Shown here one piece after another: positions 31,600-41,596 of a DNA stretch of 64,000 bases. The notes under the pieces were generated by a model. It ran no database searches, was not told the DNA's origin, and saw nothing but the letters and a program-made list of their open reading frames with translations. The stretch is from Methylobacterium radiotolerans JCM 2831. GTDB taxonomy: Bacteria > Pseudomonadota > Alphaproteobacteria > Rhizobiales > Beijerinckiaceae. Location of the stretch: assembly GCF_000019725.1 (NCBI RefSeq), contig NC_010505.1, forward strand, positions 2,406,001-2,470,000, written 5' to 3'. The position numbers and the translations under genes were made by a program. Position 1 is the stretch's first letter. Every line of letters begins with the position of its first letter.

Positions 31600-33489
31600 A
31601 TGGCTGCACGCATCGAGGATTACGCGCTCGTCGGGGATTGCCGCAGCGCCGCGCTGATCAGCCGGCAGGGCAGCGTGGACTGGTTGTGCTGGCCGCGCTT
31701 CGACGCGGCCGCCCTGTTCACCAGCCTCCTGGGAACCGAGGCGCACGGTTTCTGGAAGATCTTCCCCGAGGCCGAGAACGTCGAGACCCGCTGGTCCTAC
31801 AGGCCGGGCAGTCTCGTGCTGGAGACCCGCCACACCACGCGCCAGGGCGAGGTCCTGGTCACGGATTTCATGCCGGTCGGCGACGGGGCCCATCTGGTGC
31901 GACTCGTGGAGGGCGTGCACGGGCGCGTCGCCATGCGGATGGAGATGGCGGTCCGCTTCGATTACGGCTCGGCCGTGCCCTGGGTCTCCCGCTCGGAGCT
32001 GGGCGACCTGCGCGCCGTCTCGGGCCCCCACAAGGTCGTGCTGCGCACCGACGTCCATCTCAAGGGATCCGACGCGCAGACGACGGTGTCCGAGTTCACC
32101 GTCCATGCCGGCGAGAAGCACCGGTTCGTCCTGAGCTACGGCCCCTCGCACGAGGACGATCCGCCCCCGATCGAGCCGCGCAAGGTCCTCGAGGCCACGG
32201 ACCAGCACTGGCGCGAATGGTCGTCGCGCTGCACCGGCGGCACGCGATGGGACCGGATGCTCCAGCGCTCGCTGCTGACCCTCAAGGCCCTGATCTACGA
32301 ACCCACCGGCGGCATCGTGGCGGCGCCCACGGCCTCCCTGCCGGAGGGGCTCGGCGGGATCCGGAACTGGGATTACCGCTTCTGCTGGCTGCGCGACTCG
32401 ACCCTGACGCTGATCGCCCTGATGGACGGGGGCTACATCGACGAGGCGCGCGACTGGCTGGGCTGGCTGCTGCGGGCCGTGGCGGGCAATCCCGAGCAGG
32501 CGCACATCCTCTACGGCATCGCCGGCGAGCGGCTGCTGCCCGAGATCGAGCTCGACTGGCTGCCCGGCTACGAGAACTCGCGGCCGGTCCGGATCGGCAA
32601 CGCCGCAGCCAGCCAGTTCCAGCTCGACGTCTACGGCGAGCTGTTCGACGCGCTCTATCAGGCCCATGCCCGCGGCCTGCCGGTCAGCAAGGACGGGATA
32701 CGGGTCGGCCTCGCGATCCTGAACCACCTGGAGAAGGCGTGGCGCGAGCCCGACGAAGGGATCTGGGAGGTGCGCGGCGGCCGTCGCCACTTCACCCACT
32801 CGAAGGTGATGGCCTGGGTGGCGTTCGACCGGGCCCTGCGCATGCACGAGATGCACGAGAACGGTGCCACCGACGCGCAGGCCGCGCGCTGGCGCGCGAT
32901 CAAGGACGAGATCCACGCCGAGGTCTGCGCGAAGGGCTTCGACCCCGCCCTCAACAGCTTCGTGCAGTCCTACGGCGCGAAGGCGCTGGACGCGAGCCTA
33001 CTGCTCATCGCCCATACCGGCTTCCTCCCGCAGCACGATCCCCGGGTGGTCGGCACCGTGGAGGCGATCGGCAAGGGGCTGATGCGGGACGGCTTCATCC
33101 TCCGCTACGAGACCGAGGGTCAGACCACCGACGGGCTGACCGGGACCGAGGGGGCTTTCCTCCCCTGCACCTTCTGGTACGTCGACAACCTCATCGGCCT
33201 GGGGCGGCGCGACGAGGCCGGGGCGCTGATCGAGCGCCTGATCGGCATCTGCACCGATCTCGGCCTCGTCAGCGAGGAATACGACGTGCAAGCCAAGCGT
33301 CTTGTGGGTAACTTCCCTCAGGCGTTCACCCACGTCGCCCTCGTCAACACGCTCCTCAGCTATACGCGCGGCGAAGGGCCGGCGGATCGGCAGGGTGGTA
33401 AGGCCAACGGAGCTCCTCCCGCCGTCCTACGGCAGCGCGAAGCCGCGAAGCGGACCGCGCGAGGCGAACTGGAAGACGCGACATCATGA
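31600..33489 (+). CDS. glycoside hydrolase family 15 protein
   Basis: GH15 enzymes release glucose from alpha-glucans or hydrolyse trehalose. The 629-residue protein has the bacterial GH15 N-terminal beta domain (IEDYALVGDCRSAALISRQG, VDWLCWPRFD), then the (alpha/alpha)6 barrel. The barrel signatures are GGIRNWDYRFCWLRDSTLTL and DEGIWEVRGG followed by HFTHSKVMAWVAFDRAL, which holds a conserved Glu likely to be the general acid. No signal peptide, so it is cytoplasmic. Its stop overlaps the transketolase start (ATGA), linking glucan or trehalose breakdown to the pentose phosphate genes that follow. Glucoamylase versus trehalase activity cannot be told. Confidence 0.92.
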   Translation: MAARIEDYALVGDCRSAALISRQGSVDWLCWPRFDAAALFTSLLGTEAHGFWKIFPEAENVETRWSYRPGSLVLETRHTTRQGEVLVTDFMPVGDGAHLVRLVEGVHGRVAMRMEMAVRFDYGSAVPWVSRSELGDLRAVSGPHKVVLRTDVHLKGSDAQTTVSEFTVHAGEKHRFVLSYGPSHEDDPPPIEPRKVLEATDQHWREWSSRCTGGTRWDRMLQRSLLTLKALIYEPTGGIVAAPTASLPEGLGGIRNWDYRFCWLRDSTLTLIALMDGGYIDEARDWLGWLLRAVAGNPEQAHILYGIAGERLLPEIELDWLPGYENSRPVRIGNAAASQFQLDVYGELFDALYQAHARGLPVSKDGIRVGLAILNHLEKAWREPDEGIWEVRGGRRHFTHSKVMAWVAFDRALRMHEMHENGATDAQAARWRAIKDEIHAEVCAKGFDPALNSFVQSYGAKALDASLLLIAHTGFLPQHDPRVVGTVEAIGKGLMRDGFILRYETEGQTTDGLTGTEGAFLPCTFWYVDNLIGLGRRDEAGALIERLIGICTDLGLVSEEYDVQAKRLVGNFPQAFTHVALVNTLLSYTRGEGPADRQGGKANGAPPAVLRQREAAKRTARGELEDATS

Positions 33490-35561
33490 GCGGTGCTGAC
33501 ACTCCCGCCAAGGCGGCCCTCGCTGAGATCGATACGCTCAGCATCAACACGATCCGGACGCTCGCGATCGACGCGGTGCAGAAGGCCAATTCCGGCCATG
33601 CCGGCGCGCCCATGGCGCTGGCGCCGGTCGCCTACACCCTGTGGAACCGCTACCTGCGCTACGACCCGGCGCATCCGCACTGGCCCAACCGCGACCGGTT
33701 CGTGCTGTCCTGCGGCCACGCCTCGATGCTGCTCTACGGGCTCCTGCACCTCGCGGGCGTCGCCGAGAGCGACGGCGGCAACGCCCCGGCGGTGTCGCTG
33801 GAGGACATCAAGAAGTTCCGCCAGCTCGACAGCCGGACCCCGGGCCACCCGGAATACCACTTCACCACCGGCGTCGAGACCACCACGGGCCCGCTCGGCC
33901 AGGGCGTCGCCAACTCGGTCGGCATGGCCATGGGCAGCCGCTTCCTCGGCCAGCACCTGAACCGGCCGAACCTGCCGCTGTTCGACTACAACGTCTACGC
34001 CGTCTGCTCGGACGGCGACCTCATGGAGGGCGTCGCCTCGGAGGCCGCCTCGCTGGCCGGCCACCTGCGGCTCGCCAACCTCTGCTGGATCTACGACGAC
34101 AACACCATCACCATCGAGGGCCACACGGAGCTGGCCTTCGGCGAGGAGGTCGCGACCCGCTTCCTGGCCTACGGCTGGCAGGTGCTGCGCGTCGCCGACG
34201 CCAACGACGTGCACGCGCTGGCGGGCTCGATCGAGACGTTCCTCGCGACCAACGACCGGCCGACGCTGATCATCGTCAAGTCGGTGATCGGCTACGGCGC
34301 GCCCAAGAAGCAGGGGACCTCGAAGGCCCACTCGGACGCGCTCGGCGAGGACGAGGTGAAGGGTGCCAAGCGCGCCTACGGCTGGCCGGAGGACGCCCAG
34401 TTCCTCGTGCCGGACGGCGTGCAGGAGAACTTCCGCGATGGGATCGGCAAGCGCGGCGCCGGCCTCTACGACGCGTGGCAGGGCCTGCTCGCCAAGGCGA
34501 AGGAAGCCGATGCCGCCCACGCCGAGGACCTGAACGCCTTCCTGGAGGGCCGCCTGCCGGAGGGCTGGGACAAGGACATCCCGGTCTTCGAGCCGGACGC
34601 CAAGGGCCTCGCCACCCGCGAATCCTCCGGGAAGGTGCTGAACGCCATCGCCCAGCACGTGCCGTTCCTGCTCGGCGGCTCGGCGGACCTGGCGCCGTCC
34701 AACAAGTCCAACCTGACCTTCGAGGGCGCGGGCTCGTTCGGCCCGTTCTCGCCGGGCGGCCGCAACCTGCATTTCGGCGTCCGCGAGCACGCCATGGGCT
34801 CGATCGTGAACGGGCTCGGCCTCTCCGGGCTGCGGGCCTACGGCGCGACCTTCCTGGTCTTCGCCGACTACATGCGTCCGCCGATCCGGCTGGCCTCGCT
34901 CATGGAGCTGCCGGTCTTCCACATCTTCACCCACGACTCGATCGGCGTGGGCGAGGACGGGCCGACCCACCAGCCGGTGGAGCAACTCCTGTCGCTGCGC
35001 TGCATCCCCGGCCTCGTCACCCTGCGCCCGGCCGACGCCAACGAGGTCGCCGAGGCCTACCGGGTGATCTTCACGCTCCGGAACCAGCCGGCCGTGCTCG
35101 CCCTGTCCCGCCAGCCGCTGCCGACCCTGGACCGCACCAAGTACGGCGCGGCTTCGGGCACCGCCAAGGGCGGCTACGTGCTCGCCGACTGCGACGGCAC
35201 GCCCGACGTGATCCTGCTCGCCTCGGGTTCCGAGGTGCAGCTCTGCGTCGGCGCCTACGAGGCGCTGAAGGCCGAGGGTGTGAAGGCCCGGGTCGTGTCG
35301 ATGCCGTCCTGGGACCTGTTCGAGCGGCAGGACCGAGCCTACCGCGACGCGGTGCTGCCCCCCGCCGTCAAGGCGCGGGTCGCCGTCGAGCAGGGCAGCG
35401 TCATCGGCTGGGACCGCTACGCCGGCTCCGAGGGCGCGGTGATCGGCATGCACACCTTCGGCGCCTCGGCGCCGATCAAGGATCTCCAGACCAAGTTCGG
35501 CTTTACCCCCGAGAAGGTCCTGGACGCCGCGAAGGCGCAGGTGGCCAAGCATAAGAAGTAG
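33486..35561 (+). CDS. tkt: transketolase
   Basis: Transketolase moves two-carbon units between pentose phosphate sugars using thiamine diphosphate. The 691-residue product has the substrate-binding [20 protein letters not shown], the TPP site [20 protein letters not shown] with the following YDDN, and the late [16 protein letters not shown] with catalytic residues. Length is normal. It begins inside the GH15 stop and is followed by a strong intercistronic hairpin. In a methylotroph it could also take part in formaldehyde or glyceraldehyde-phosphate metabolism, but the neighbourhood points to the pentose phosphate pathway. Confidence 0.97.
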   Translation: MSGADTPAKAALAEIDTLSINTIRTLAIDAVQKANSGHAGAPMALAPVAYTLWNRYLRYDPAHPHWPNRDRFVLSCGHASMLLYGLLHLAGVAESDGGNAPAVSLEDIKKFRQLDSRTPGHPEYHFTTGVETTTGPLGQGVANSVGMAMGSRFLGQHLNRPNLPLFDYNVYAVCSDGDLMEGVASEAASLAGHLRLANLCWIYDDNTITIEGHTELAFGEEVATRFLAYGWQVLRVADANDVHALAGSIETFLATNDRPTLIIVKSVIGYGAPKKQGTSKAHSDALGEDEVKGAKRAYGWPEDAQFLVPDGVQENFRDGIGKRGAGLYDAWQGLLAKAKEADAAHAEDLNAFLEGRLPEGWDKDIPVFEPDAKGLATRESSGKVLNAIAQHVPFLLGGSADLAPSNKSNLTFEGAGSFGPFSPGGRNLHFGVREHAMGSIVNGLGLSGLRAYGATFLVFADYMRPPIRLASLMELPVFHIFTHDSIGVGEDGPTHQPVEQLLSLRCIPGLVTLRPADANEVAEAYRVIFTLRNQPAVLALSRQPLPTLDRTKYGAASGTAKGGYVLADCDGTPDVILLASGSEVQLCVGAYEALKAEGVKARVVSMPSWDLFERQDRAYRDAVLPPAVKARVAVEQGSVIGWDRYAGSEGAVIGMHTFGASAPIKDLQTKFGFTPEKVLDAAKAQVAKHKK

Positions 35562-35572
35562 CCCGGGGGGCT

Positions 35573-35601
35573 GCTCTCCCGCCCGGTCCGGGCGGGAGAG
35601 C
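35573..35601. terminator. 13-base-pair intercistronic hairpin between tkt and tal-pgi
   Basis: GCTCTCCCGCCCG at 35573-35585 pairs perfectly with 35589-35601 around a three-base loop. No U-run follows, so it may be an mRNA-stabilising or partial termination element rather than a full terminator. Confidence 0.5.
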
Positions 35602-35644
35602 GCGTTCGGGCGCGAGTACGCGGTACGCGAGACGAGGAATCGAC

Positions 35645-38491
35645 ATGAACGCGCTCAAGGCCCTGCACGACGAACAGGATCAGGCGGTCTGGCTCGACTT
35701 CGTGGCCCGCGGCTTCATCGCGAAGGGCGAGCTGAAGCAGCTCGTGGAGCGCGACGGCCTGCGGGGCGTCACCTCCAACCCGTCGATCTTCGAGAAGGCG
35801 ATCGGCCACTCGGACGAGTACGACGACAGCCTCAAGGCGGTGCAGGCGACCGGCGACAGCCGCGTCATCGACCTCTACGAGGGGCTCGCCATCGCCGACA
35901 TCCAGGCGGCCGCCGACGTGCTCCGCCCGGTCTACGAGGCGAGCGACGGCGCGGACGGCTACGTCAGCCTGGAGGTCTCGCCCTACCTCGCCCTCGACAC
36001 CGAGGAGACGTTGGCCGAGGCGAGGCGCCTGCACAAGGCGGTGTCCCGCGACAACCTGATGGTCAAGGTCCCGGCGACACCGCAGGGCATCCCGGCGATC
36101 CGGCAGCTGACCAGCGAGGGCATCTCGATCAACGTCACCCTGCTGTTCTCGCAGGAGGCCTACGAGGCCGTGGCGCGCGCGTTCATCGACGGGCTGGACG
36201 AGCGCGCGAAGGCCGGCCACGACGTCTCGCGCATCGCCAGCGTGGCGAGCTTCTTCATCAGCCGCATCGACGTGCTGGTCGACAAGCTGCTGGACGAGAA
36301 GATCGCGGAGGCCAACGACCCCGACGAGAAGATCGCCCTGGAGCAGCTCAAGGGCAAGGTCGCGATCGCCAACGCCAAGCTCGCCTACCAGCGCTACAAG
36401 CGCATCTTCGCCGAATCCAAGTGGACGGCGCTCGCCGAGAAGGGCGCCAAGGCGCAGCGGCTGCTCTGGGCCTCCACGGGTGTGAAGAACAAGGCCTATT
36501 CCGACGTCCTCTACGTCGAGGAGCTGATCGGCCCGAACACCGTCAACACCATGCCGCCCGCCACCATGGACGCGTTCCGCGACCACGGCGTGGTGCGGGC
36601 GACGATCGAGGAGGACGTGCCGGGCGCCGAGGCCGTGATGGCCAAGCTCGCGCGGACCGGCATCGACATCGAGACGATCGCCGAGCAGCTGGTTCGCGAG
36701 GGCGTGCAGCTCTTCATCGACGCCGCCGACAACCTGCTGGGCGCCGTCGCCGGCAAGCGCGCCGCGCTGCTGGGGCACCGGCTCGACGGCCAGAGCCTCG
36801 CCATGGACGACACCCTGGCGGCCGAGGCGAAGAAGGCTGTCGAGTCCTGGCGCGCCAGCGGGTCGATCCGCCGGCTCTGGGCGGGCGACGCCTCGGTCTG
36901 GTCCGGCCACGACGAGGCGAACTGGCTCGGCTGGCTGCACATCGTCGAGGAGGAGCTGGAGAAGGCCGCCGACTACGCCGCCTTCTCCGAGTGGGTGAAG
37001 GCGCAGGGCTTCACCGACGCCGTCGTGCTCGGCATGGGCGGGTCGAGCCTCGGCCCGGAGGTCCTGAGCCTGACCTACGGCCAGCGCGAGGGCTTCCCCA
37101 AGCTCCAGATCCTCGACTCGACCCACCCGGATCAGGTGCGCGCCCTCGAGGCGAGCATCGACCTGGGCAGGACCCTGTTCATCGTCGCCTCCAAGTCCGG
37201 CTCGACGCTGGAGCCGAACGTCTTCCGCGACTACTTCCTGGCCCGCGCCAAGGACGTGCTCGGCGACCGGGCCGGCGACCATTTCGTGGCCGTGACCGAT
37301 CCCGGCTCCGACATGGAGCGCGCCGCGCAGAGCGATAAGTTCAAGAAGATCTTCTACGGCGTGAAGCAGATCGGCGGGCGCTACTCGGTGCTCTCGGCCT
37401 TCGGCCTCGTGCCGGCCGCCGCCATGGGCCTCGACGTGAAGGCGCTCCTCGAGACCGCCCGCATCATGGTCCGCTCCTGCGGCCCGGCCGTGCCGCCGGC
37501 CGTGAATCCGGGCGTCCTGCTGGGCACGGCCATCGGCGCTGCGGCGCTCGCCGGCCGCGACAAGGTGACGATCGTCGCCTCCCCGGCGATCGCGAGCTTC
37601 GGCGCCTGGGCCGAGCAGCTGATCGCGGAATCGACCGGCAAGCAGGGCAAGGGCCTCGTGCCGGTGGACGGCGAGCCGGTCGGCGTTCCGGCGGTCTACG
37701 GCCACGACCGGTTCTTCGTCTACCTCCGCCTCGACGGCAACGCCGAGGCCTCGCAGGACGAGGCCCTGCGCGCCCTGGAGCGGGACGGCCACCCGATCGC
37801 CCGCATCACCCTCGACTCGATCGAGCAGCTGCCGCAGGAATTCTACCGCCTGGAGATGGCGACCGCGGTGGCCGGCGCGGTGATCGGGATCAACCCGTTC
37901 GACCAGCCCGACGTCGAGGCCAGCAAGGTCGAGACCAAGAAGCTGTTCGCCGAGGCCGAGGCGAAGGGCGCCCTCCCCGCCGAGACGCCGCTCTTCTCCG
38001 ACGACGCTATCGCGCTCTACGCCGATCCGCGCAATGCCGAGGGTCTGCCGCAGGCGACCGACGGCCTGGAGGCCGCGCTCAAGGCGCAGGTCGCGCGGCT
38101 CAAGGACGGCGATTACCTCGGCCTGCTCGCCTACGTGCCGCGCGATGCCGAGGCCGCCGGCATCCTCCAGGAGGCGCGGATCGCCGTGCGCGACGCCCGC
38201 AAGGTGGCGACCTGCCTCGAGTTCGGGCCGCGGTTCCTGCACTCCACCGGCCAGGCCTACAAGGGCGGCCCGGATACCGGCGTGTTCCTGCAGATCACCG
38301 CGGATCCGTCGCAGGATCTCCCGATCCCGGGCCGGTCCCTCGGCTTCGCCACGGTGGTGGCCGCGCAGGCACGGGGCGATTTCGCCGTGCTGGCCGAGCG
38401 CGGCCGGCGGGCGCTGCGGGTCCACATCAAGGGCGACCTCGAGGCCGGGCTGAAGCGCGTCGCGGCCGCCCTCAAGGCCGCGGTGGCGTAG
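35645..38491 (+). CDS. bifunctional transaldolase/phosphoglucose isomerase
   Basis: One 948-residue protein carries two pentose phosphate/glycolytic activities. Residues 1 to about 365 are transaldolase: [20 protein letters not shown], the Schiff-base Lys in [19 protein letters not shown], and [16 protein letters not shown]. Residues from about 400 are glucose-6-phosphate isomerase with [32 protein letters not shown] and [15 protein letters not shown]. This fusion is known in alphaproteobacteria, actinobacteria and others. It lies between tkt and gnd, so all steps from ribose-5-phosphate back to glucose-6-phosphate are encoded together. Confidence 0.96.
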   Translation: MNALKALHDEQDQAVWLDFVARGFIAKGELKQLVERDGLRGVTSNPSIFEKAIGHSDEYDDSLKAVQATGDSRVIDLYEGLAIADIQAAADVLRPVYEASDGADGYVSLEVSPYLALDTEETLAEARRLHKAVSRDNLMVKVPATPQGIPAIRQLTSEGISINVTLLFSQEAYEAVARAFIDGLDERAKAGHDVSRIASVASFFISRIDVLVDKLLDEKIAEANDPDEKIALEQLKGKVAIANAKLAYQRYKRIFAESKWTALAEKGAKAQRLLWASTGVKNKAYSDVLYVEELIGPNTVNTMPPATMDAFRDHGVVRATIEEDVPGAEAVMAKLARTGIDIETIAEQLVREGVQLFIDAADNLLGAVAGKRAALLGHRLDGQSLAMDDTLAAEAKKAVESWRASGSIRRLWAGDASVWSGHDEANWLGWLHIVEEELEKAADYAAFSEWVKAQGFTDAVVLGMGGSSLGPEVLSLTYGQREGFPKLQILDSTHPDQVRALEASIDLGRTLFIVASKSGSTLEPNVFRDYFLARAKDVLGDRAGDHFVAVTDPGSDMERAAQSDKFKKIFYGVKQIGGRYSVLSAFGLVPAAAMGLDVKALLETARIMVRSCGPAVPPAVNPGVLLGTAIGAAALAGRDKVTIVASPAIASFGAWAEQLIAESTGKQGKGLVPVDGEPVGVPAVYGHDRFFVYLRLDGNAEASQDEALRALERDGHPIARITLDSIEQLPQEFYRLEMATAVAGAVIGINPFDQPDVEASKVETKKLFAEAEAKGALPAETPLFSDDAIALYADPRNAEGLPQATDGLEAALKAQVARLKDGDYLGLLAYVPRDAEAAGILQEARIAVRDARKVATCLEFGPRFLHSTGQAYKGGPDTGVFLQITADPSQDLPIPGRSLGFATVVAAQARGDFAVLAERGRRALRVHIKGDLEAGLKRVAAALKAAVA

Positions 38492-38502
38492 GCGCACCTT
38501 TC

Positions 38503-38526
38503 CCCCTCCCCGGTTTCAGGGAGGGG
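38503..38526. terminator. intercistronic hairpin between tal-pgi and gnd
   Basis: CCCCTCCC at 38503-38510 pairs with GGGAGGGG at 38519-38526 around an 8-base loop. It begins 12 bases after the tal-pgi stop. No U-run is present, so its role as terminator is uncertain. Confidence 0.4.
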
Positions 38527-38546
38527 AGACTCTGAGGAGATCGGCA

Positions 38547-39524
38547 ATGCAACTCGGCATGATCGGCCTCGGCCGGATGGGCGGCAACATCGTCCGGCGC
38601 CTCCTGCGCGACGGGCACACGGCCGTGGTGTTCGACCAGAACCCGGCGGCCGTCGCCGCCCTGGTCGAGGCCGGCGCGGTCGGCGCGTCGAGCCTGGAGG
38701 ACCTGGTCTCCAAGCTGGAGGTGCCGCGCGCGGCCTGGGTGATGCTGCCGGCCGGGGCGATCACCGAGCAGACCGTCCAGGCGCTCTCGGGGCTGATGCA
38801 GGCGGACGACTGCATCATCGACGGCGGCAACTCGTTCTACGGCGACGATGTCCGCCGCGGGGCCGCCCTGAAGGAGAAGGGCCTGCACTACGTGGATGTC
38901 GGCACCTCGGGCGGCGTCTGGGGCCTGGAGCGCGGCTACTGCATGATGATCGGCGGGGACAAGGAAGCCGTCGACCGCCTCGACCCGATCTTCAAGACCC
39001 TGGCGCCCGGCGTCGGTGACATCCCGAAGACGCCGAACCGCGAGGGGCGCGACCCCCGCGCCGAGCAGGGCTACATCCACGCGGGTCCGACCGGCGCCGG
39101 CCACTTCGTGAAGATGGTCCATAACGGCATCGAGTATGGCCTGATGCAGGCCTACGCGGAGGGTTTCGACATCCTCCGCCATGCGAATTCCGCGGACCTG
39201 CCGGCCGAGCGCCGCTTCGATCTCAACATGGGCGACATCGCCGAGGTCTGGCGCCGCGGCAGCGTCGTCTCGTCCTGGCTCCTCGACCTGACCGCCCAGG
39301 CGCTCGCGGGCGACGAGCAGCTCACCGACTTCTCCGGCTACGTCGAGGATTCGGGCGAGGGCCGCTGGACCATCAACGCCGCCGTCGAGGAGGGCGTCCC
39401 CGCGACGGTGCTCTCGGCCGCCCTCTACCGCCGCTTCCGCTCGCGCGAGCACGCGAGCTACGCCGACAAGCTGCTCTCGGCGATGCGCAAGGGCTTCGGC
39501 GGTCACCAGGAGCCGAAGGGCTGA
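38547..39524 (+). CDS. gnd: 6-phosphogluconate dehydrogenase, decarboxylating (short form)
   Basis: Gnd oxidises 6-phosphogluconate to ribulose-5-phosphate and CO2. The 325-residue protein is the short, probably NAD-preferring type (about 300-330 residues instead of about 470). It has the N-terminal nucleotide site [19 protein letters not shown] with an acidic residue after the second strand (VVFDQN), the catalytic region [20 protein letters not shown] and [20 protein letters not shown]. It sits 55 bases after tal-pgi and 55 before pgl. Confidence 0.95.
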   Translation: MQLGMIGLGRMGGNIVRRLLRDGHTAVVFDQNPAAVAALVEAGAVGASSLEDLVSKLEVPRAAWVMLPAGAITEQTVQALSGLMQADDCIIDGGNSFYGDDVRRGAALKEKGLHYVDVGTSGGVWGLERGYCMMIGGDKEAVDRLDPIFKTLAPGVGDIPKTPNREGRDPRAEQGYIHAGPTGAGHFVKMVHNGIEYGLMQAYAEGFDILRHANSADLPAERRFDLNMGDIAEVWRRGSVVSSWLLDLTAQALAGDEQLTDFSGYVEDSGEGRWTINAAVEEGVPATVLSAALYRRFRSREHASYADKLLSAMRKGFGGHQEPKG

Positions 39525-39579
39525 GCGGGACGCCCGCGGACCGCCCCGTCCGACCCCCGAAGCCGCAGGGCCTGAACCC

Positions 39580-40305
39580 ATGAGCCTTCCCGTCGGAACG
39601 CACGTCCTGAAGGATCCGGAGGCGGTCGCCCGCGAGGCGGCCGAGCGGATCATCGTGGCCTGCGGCGAGACTCGGTCCGAGCGGATCGCGCTCTGCCTCT
39701 CGGGCGGCTCGACCCCCAAGGTGCTGTACGGCCTGCTCGCCGGGCCGGATTACGCGGCCCGGGTGCCGTGGGAGCGGATCCACTGGTTCTTCGGGGACGA
39801 CCGCGCGGTGCCGTGGGACGACCCGCGCAGCAATGTCCGGATGGTCCGGGAAGCGTTCGGCCGCGGATCCCGGATCCCGCCGACGCATCTCCACTTCATC
39901 CCCTCGGACGCGGGCCCCGAGGCGGGCGCCCGCGCCTACGAGCGGACGCTCCTCGACTTCTACGGCGCCGACAGCCTCGATCCGGCCCGCCCGCTGTTCG
40001 ATCTCGTGCTGCTCGGCCTGGGCGAGGACGGCCACACCGCCTCGCTGTTTCCCGGCAAGCCCGCCGTCGACGAGACCCGGCGGCTCGTCGTCGCCGTGCC
40101 GGAGGCCGGCCTGGAGCCGTTCGTCCCCCGGATCAGCCTGACGTTGCCGGCGCTCGCGTCTTCCCGGCACGTGCTGTTCCTCGTCACCGGTGCCGGCAAG
40201 CGGACCCCGCTGGCCCGGCTCGCCGCGGGCGAGGCGCTGCCCGCCGGCCGCGTGACCAGCACCGGCGCCGTGGCGTGGTTGCTGGACGAGGCCGCGGCCG
40301 GCTGA
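39580..40305 (+). CDS. pgl: 6-phosphogluconolactonase
   Basis: Pgl hydrolyses 6-phosphogluconolactone, the product of glucose-6-phosphate dehydrogenase. The 241-residue protein shows ALCLSGGSTPKVLYGLLAG, IHWFFGDDRAVPWDDPRSN and the hallmark LLGLGEDGHTASLFPGKPA. The start ATG at 39580 is 55 bases after gnd. No zwf gene is visible in the window, so glucose-6-phosphate dehydrogenase must be encoded elsewhere. Confidence 0.95.
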   Translation: MSLPVGTHVLKDPEAVAREAAERIIVACGETRSERIALCLSGGSTPKVLYGLLAGPDYAARVPWERIHWFFGDDRAVPWDDPRSNVRMVREAFGRGSRIPPTHLHFIPSDAGPEAGARAYERTLLDFYGADSLDPARPLFDLVLLGLGEDGHTASLFPGKPAVDETRRLVVAVPEAGLEPFVPRISLTLPALASSRHVLFLVTGAGKRTPLARLAAGEALPAGRVTSTGAVAWLLDEAAAG

Positions 40306-40555
40306 GGCCGGCTGCCGCTCCCGCGTCCCGCGGCGGGACCCTCCGCGCGGGTCCCGCCGCGTCGTCCGGGTGGACGCGCCGGCGTCGGGCTCGCGGGGTT
40401 CTCCGCCCTCGCGCAACACGGTTTCTCGCGGCCGCGCTTTCGCGCAATGACTTTGCCGCACCGGGCGATATCGGGTGCGAGAACGCAACCCGCCCACGCA
40501 GGACCTTGGGTACTCTTCGCGCAGCCTCGTGAAGGGCACCGAAGGAGACTGGCCG

Positions 40556-41077
40556 ATGCCGCAGACCGCGACCCCGAACGACGTCGAGGCGATGCTGGCG
40601 AACCTCGCCCGCTCCGCGGGCCGGTCGCCGGAGGCCTACCTGGCCTCGGCCCGGTCCACCCTGGTCCGCATCCTGGCGCAGCCGGACCTGCTCGACCCGT
40701 CGCGGCTGGTCGGCCAGGGGCCCGGCCTGAGCCGGAACCTCCTGTTCGGCACCGAGGCGATCAGCGTCTGGGCGATGGTCTGGGCGCCCGGCACGGTGAC
40801 GCCGGTCCACGACCACCACTGCTCGTGCTGCTTCGGCCTGTTGCGCGGCAGCCTCCGGGAGACGTGGTACCGCCCGATCAGCGAGACCCACGCCGTGGCG
40901 ACCATGGACGCCGTCCGCGAGCCCGGCTTCGTCGCCTGCATGATGCCCACGGGGCCGAACCTGCACCGGATCGCCAATGACGGGCCGGAAGCGGCCGTCT
41001 CGATCCACGTCTACGGCTACGACCACCGGGCGCAGGACTCGTCGATCCACCGGACCTACGCGGTGGCGGCGGGCTGA
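40556..41077 (+). CDS. cysteine dioxygenase type I family protein
   Basis: These cupin enzymes oxidise cysteine (or 3-mercaptopropionate) to the sulfinate using iron and O2. The 173-residue product has the metal-binding region TPVHDHHCSCCFGLLRG (two His ligands), and a later PTGPNLHRIANDG with the third His. The ATG at 40556 follows GAAGGAGA and is preferred to an in-frame upstream start at 40475. Substrate choice between cysteine and related thiols is not readable. It is convergent with an Lrp-type regulator gene 22 bases away. Confidence 0.88.
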   Translation: MPQTATPNDVEAMLANLARSAGRSPEAYLASARSTLVRILAQPDLLDPSRLVGQGPGLSRNLLFGTEAISVWAMVWAPGTVTPVHDHHCSCCFGLLRGSLRETWYRPISETHAVATMDAVREPGFVACMMPTGPNLHRIANDGPEAAVSIHVYGYDHRAQDSSIHRTYAVAAG

Positions 41078-41099
41078 GCCCCGCCGCAGCGCGGTCGCC

Positions 41100-41561
41100 T
41101 CACGCCACGTAGATCGTCGGGACGGCGGTCGTGTACTTCATCTCCTCCATGGCGATGGAGGAGGACAGATTCGAGAAGTCGAGCTTGGCGATGAGGCGCT
41201 GGTAGACCGCGTCGTAGGCCTCGATGTCGGGCACGACGATCCGCAGCAGGTAGTCGATCTCGCCGGTCAGGCGCCACGCCTCGACGATCTCCGGGAAGCC
41301 GGCGACCACCCGCCGGAAGGCGTCCGACCAGTCTGCGGCGTGGCGCGGCGCCTTCACGGCCACGAACACCGTGGTGGGGACGTTGACCTTGCGGCGATCC
41401 ACCAGGGCGACCCGGCGACGGATCACTCCGGACGCCTCCAGCTTCTTCACCCGCCGCCAGCACGGCGCCGCGCTGATGCCGACCTGCTCGGCGAGCTCGG
41501 CCACCGGGAGCGTCGCGTCCTGCTGGAGGAGATCGAGGATCTTCCGGTCGACGGCGTCCAT
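41100..41561 (-). CDS. Lrp/AsnC family transcriptional regulator
   Basis: The 153-residue protein has the N-terminal winged helix-turn-helix (MDAVDRKILDLLQQDATL, then VAELAEQVGISAAPCWRRVK) and the C-terminal RAM ligand-binding domain (LTGEIDYLLRIVVPDIEAYD). Lrp/AsnC proteins sense amino acids. The ATG at 41561 gives the standard MDxxDRKIL start; the frame stays open upstream but that part overlaps dcd. It lies 35 bases after dcd in the same direction and convergent with the cysteine dioxygenase gene, so it may respond to a sulfur amino acid (inference). Confidence 0.93.
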   Translation of the reverse strand: MDAVDRKILDLLQQDATLPVAELAEQVGISAAPCWRRVKKLEASGVIRRRVALVDRRKVNVPTTVFVAVKAPRHAADWSDAFRRVVAGFPEIVEAWRLTGEIDYLLRIVVPDIEAYDAVYQRLIAKLDFSNLSSSIAMEEMKYTTAVPTIYVA

Positions 41562-41596
41562 GCGATCGCTGCTCCCGTCTGCGGGTCCGGGCCGGA

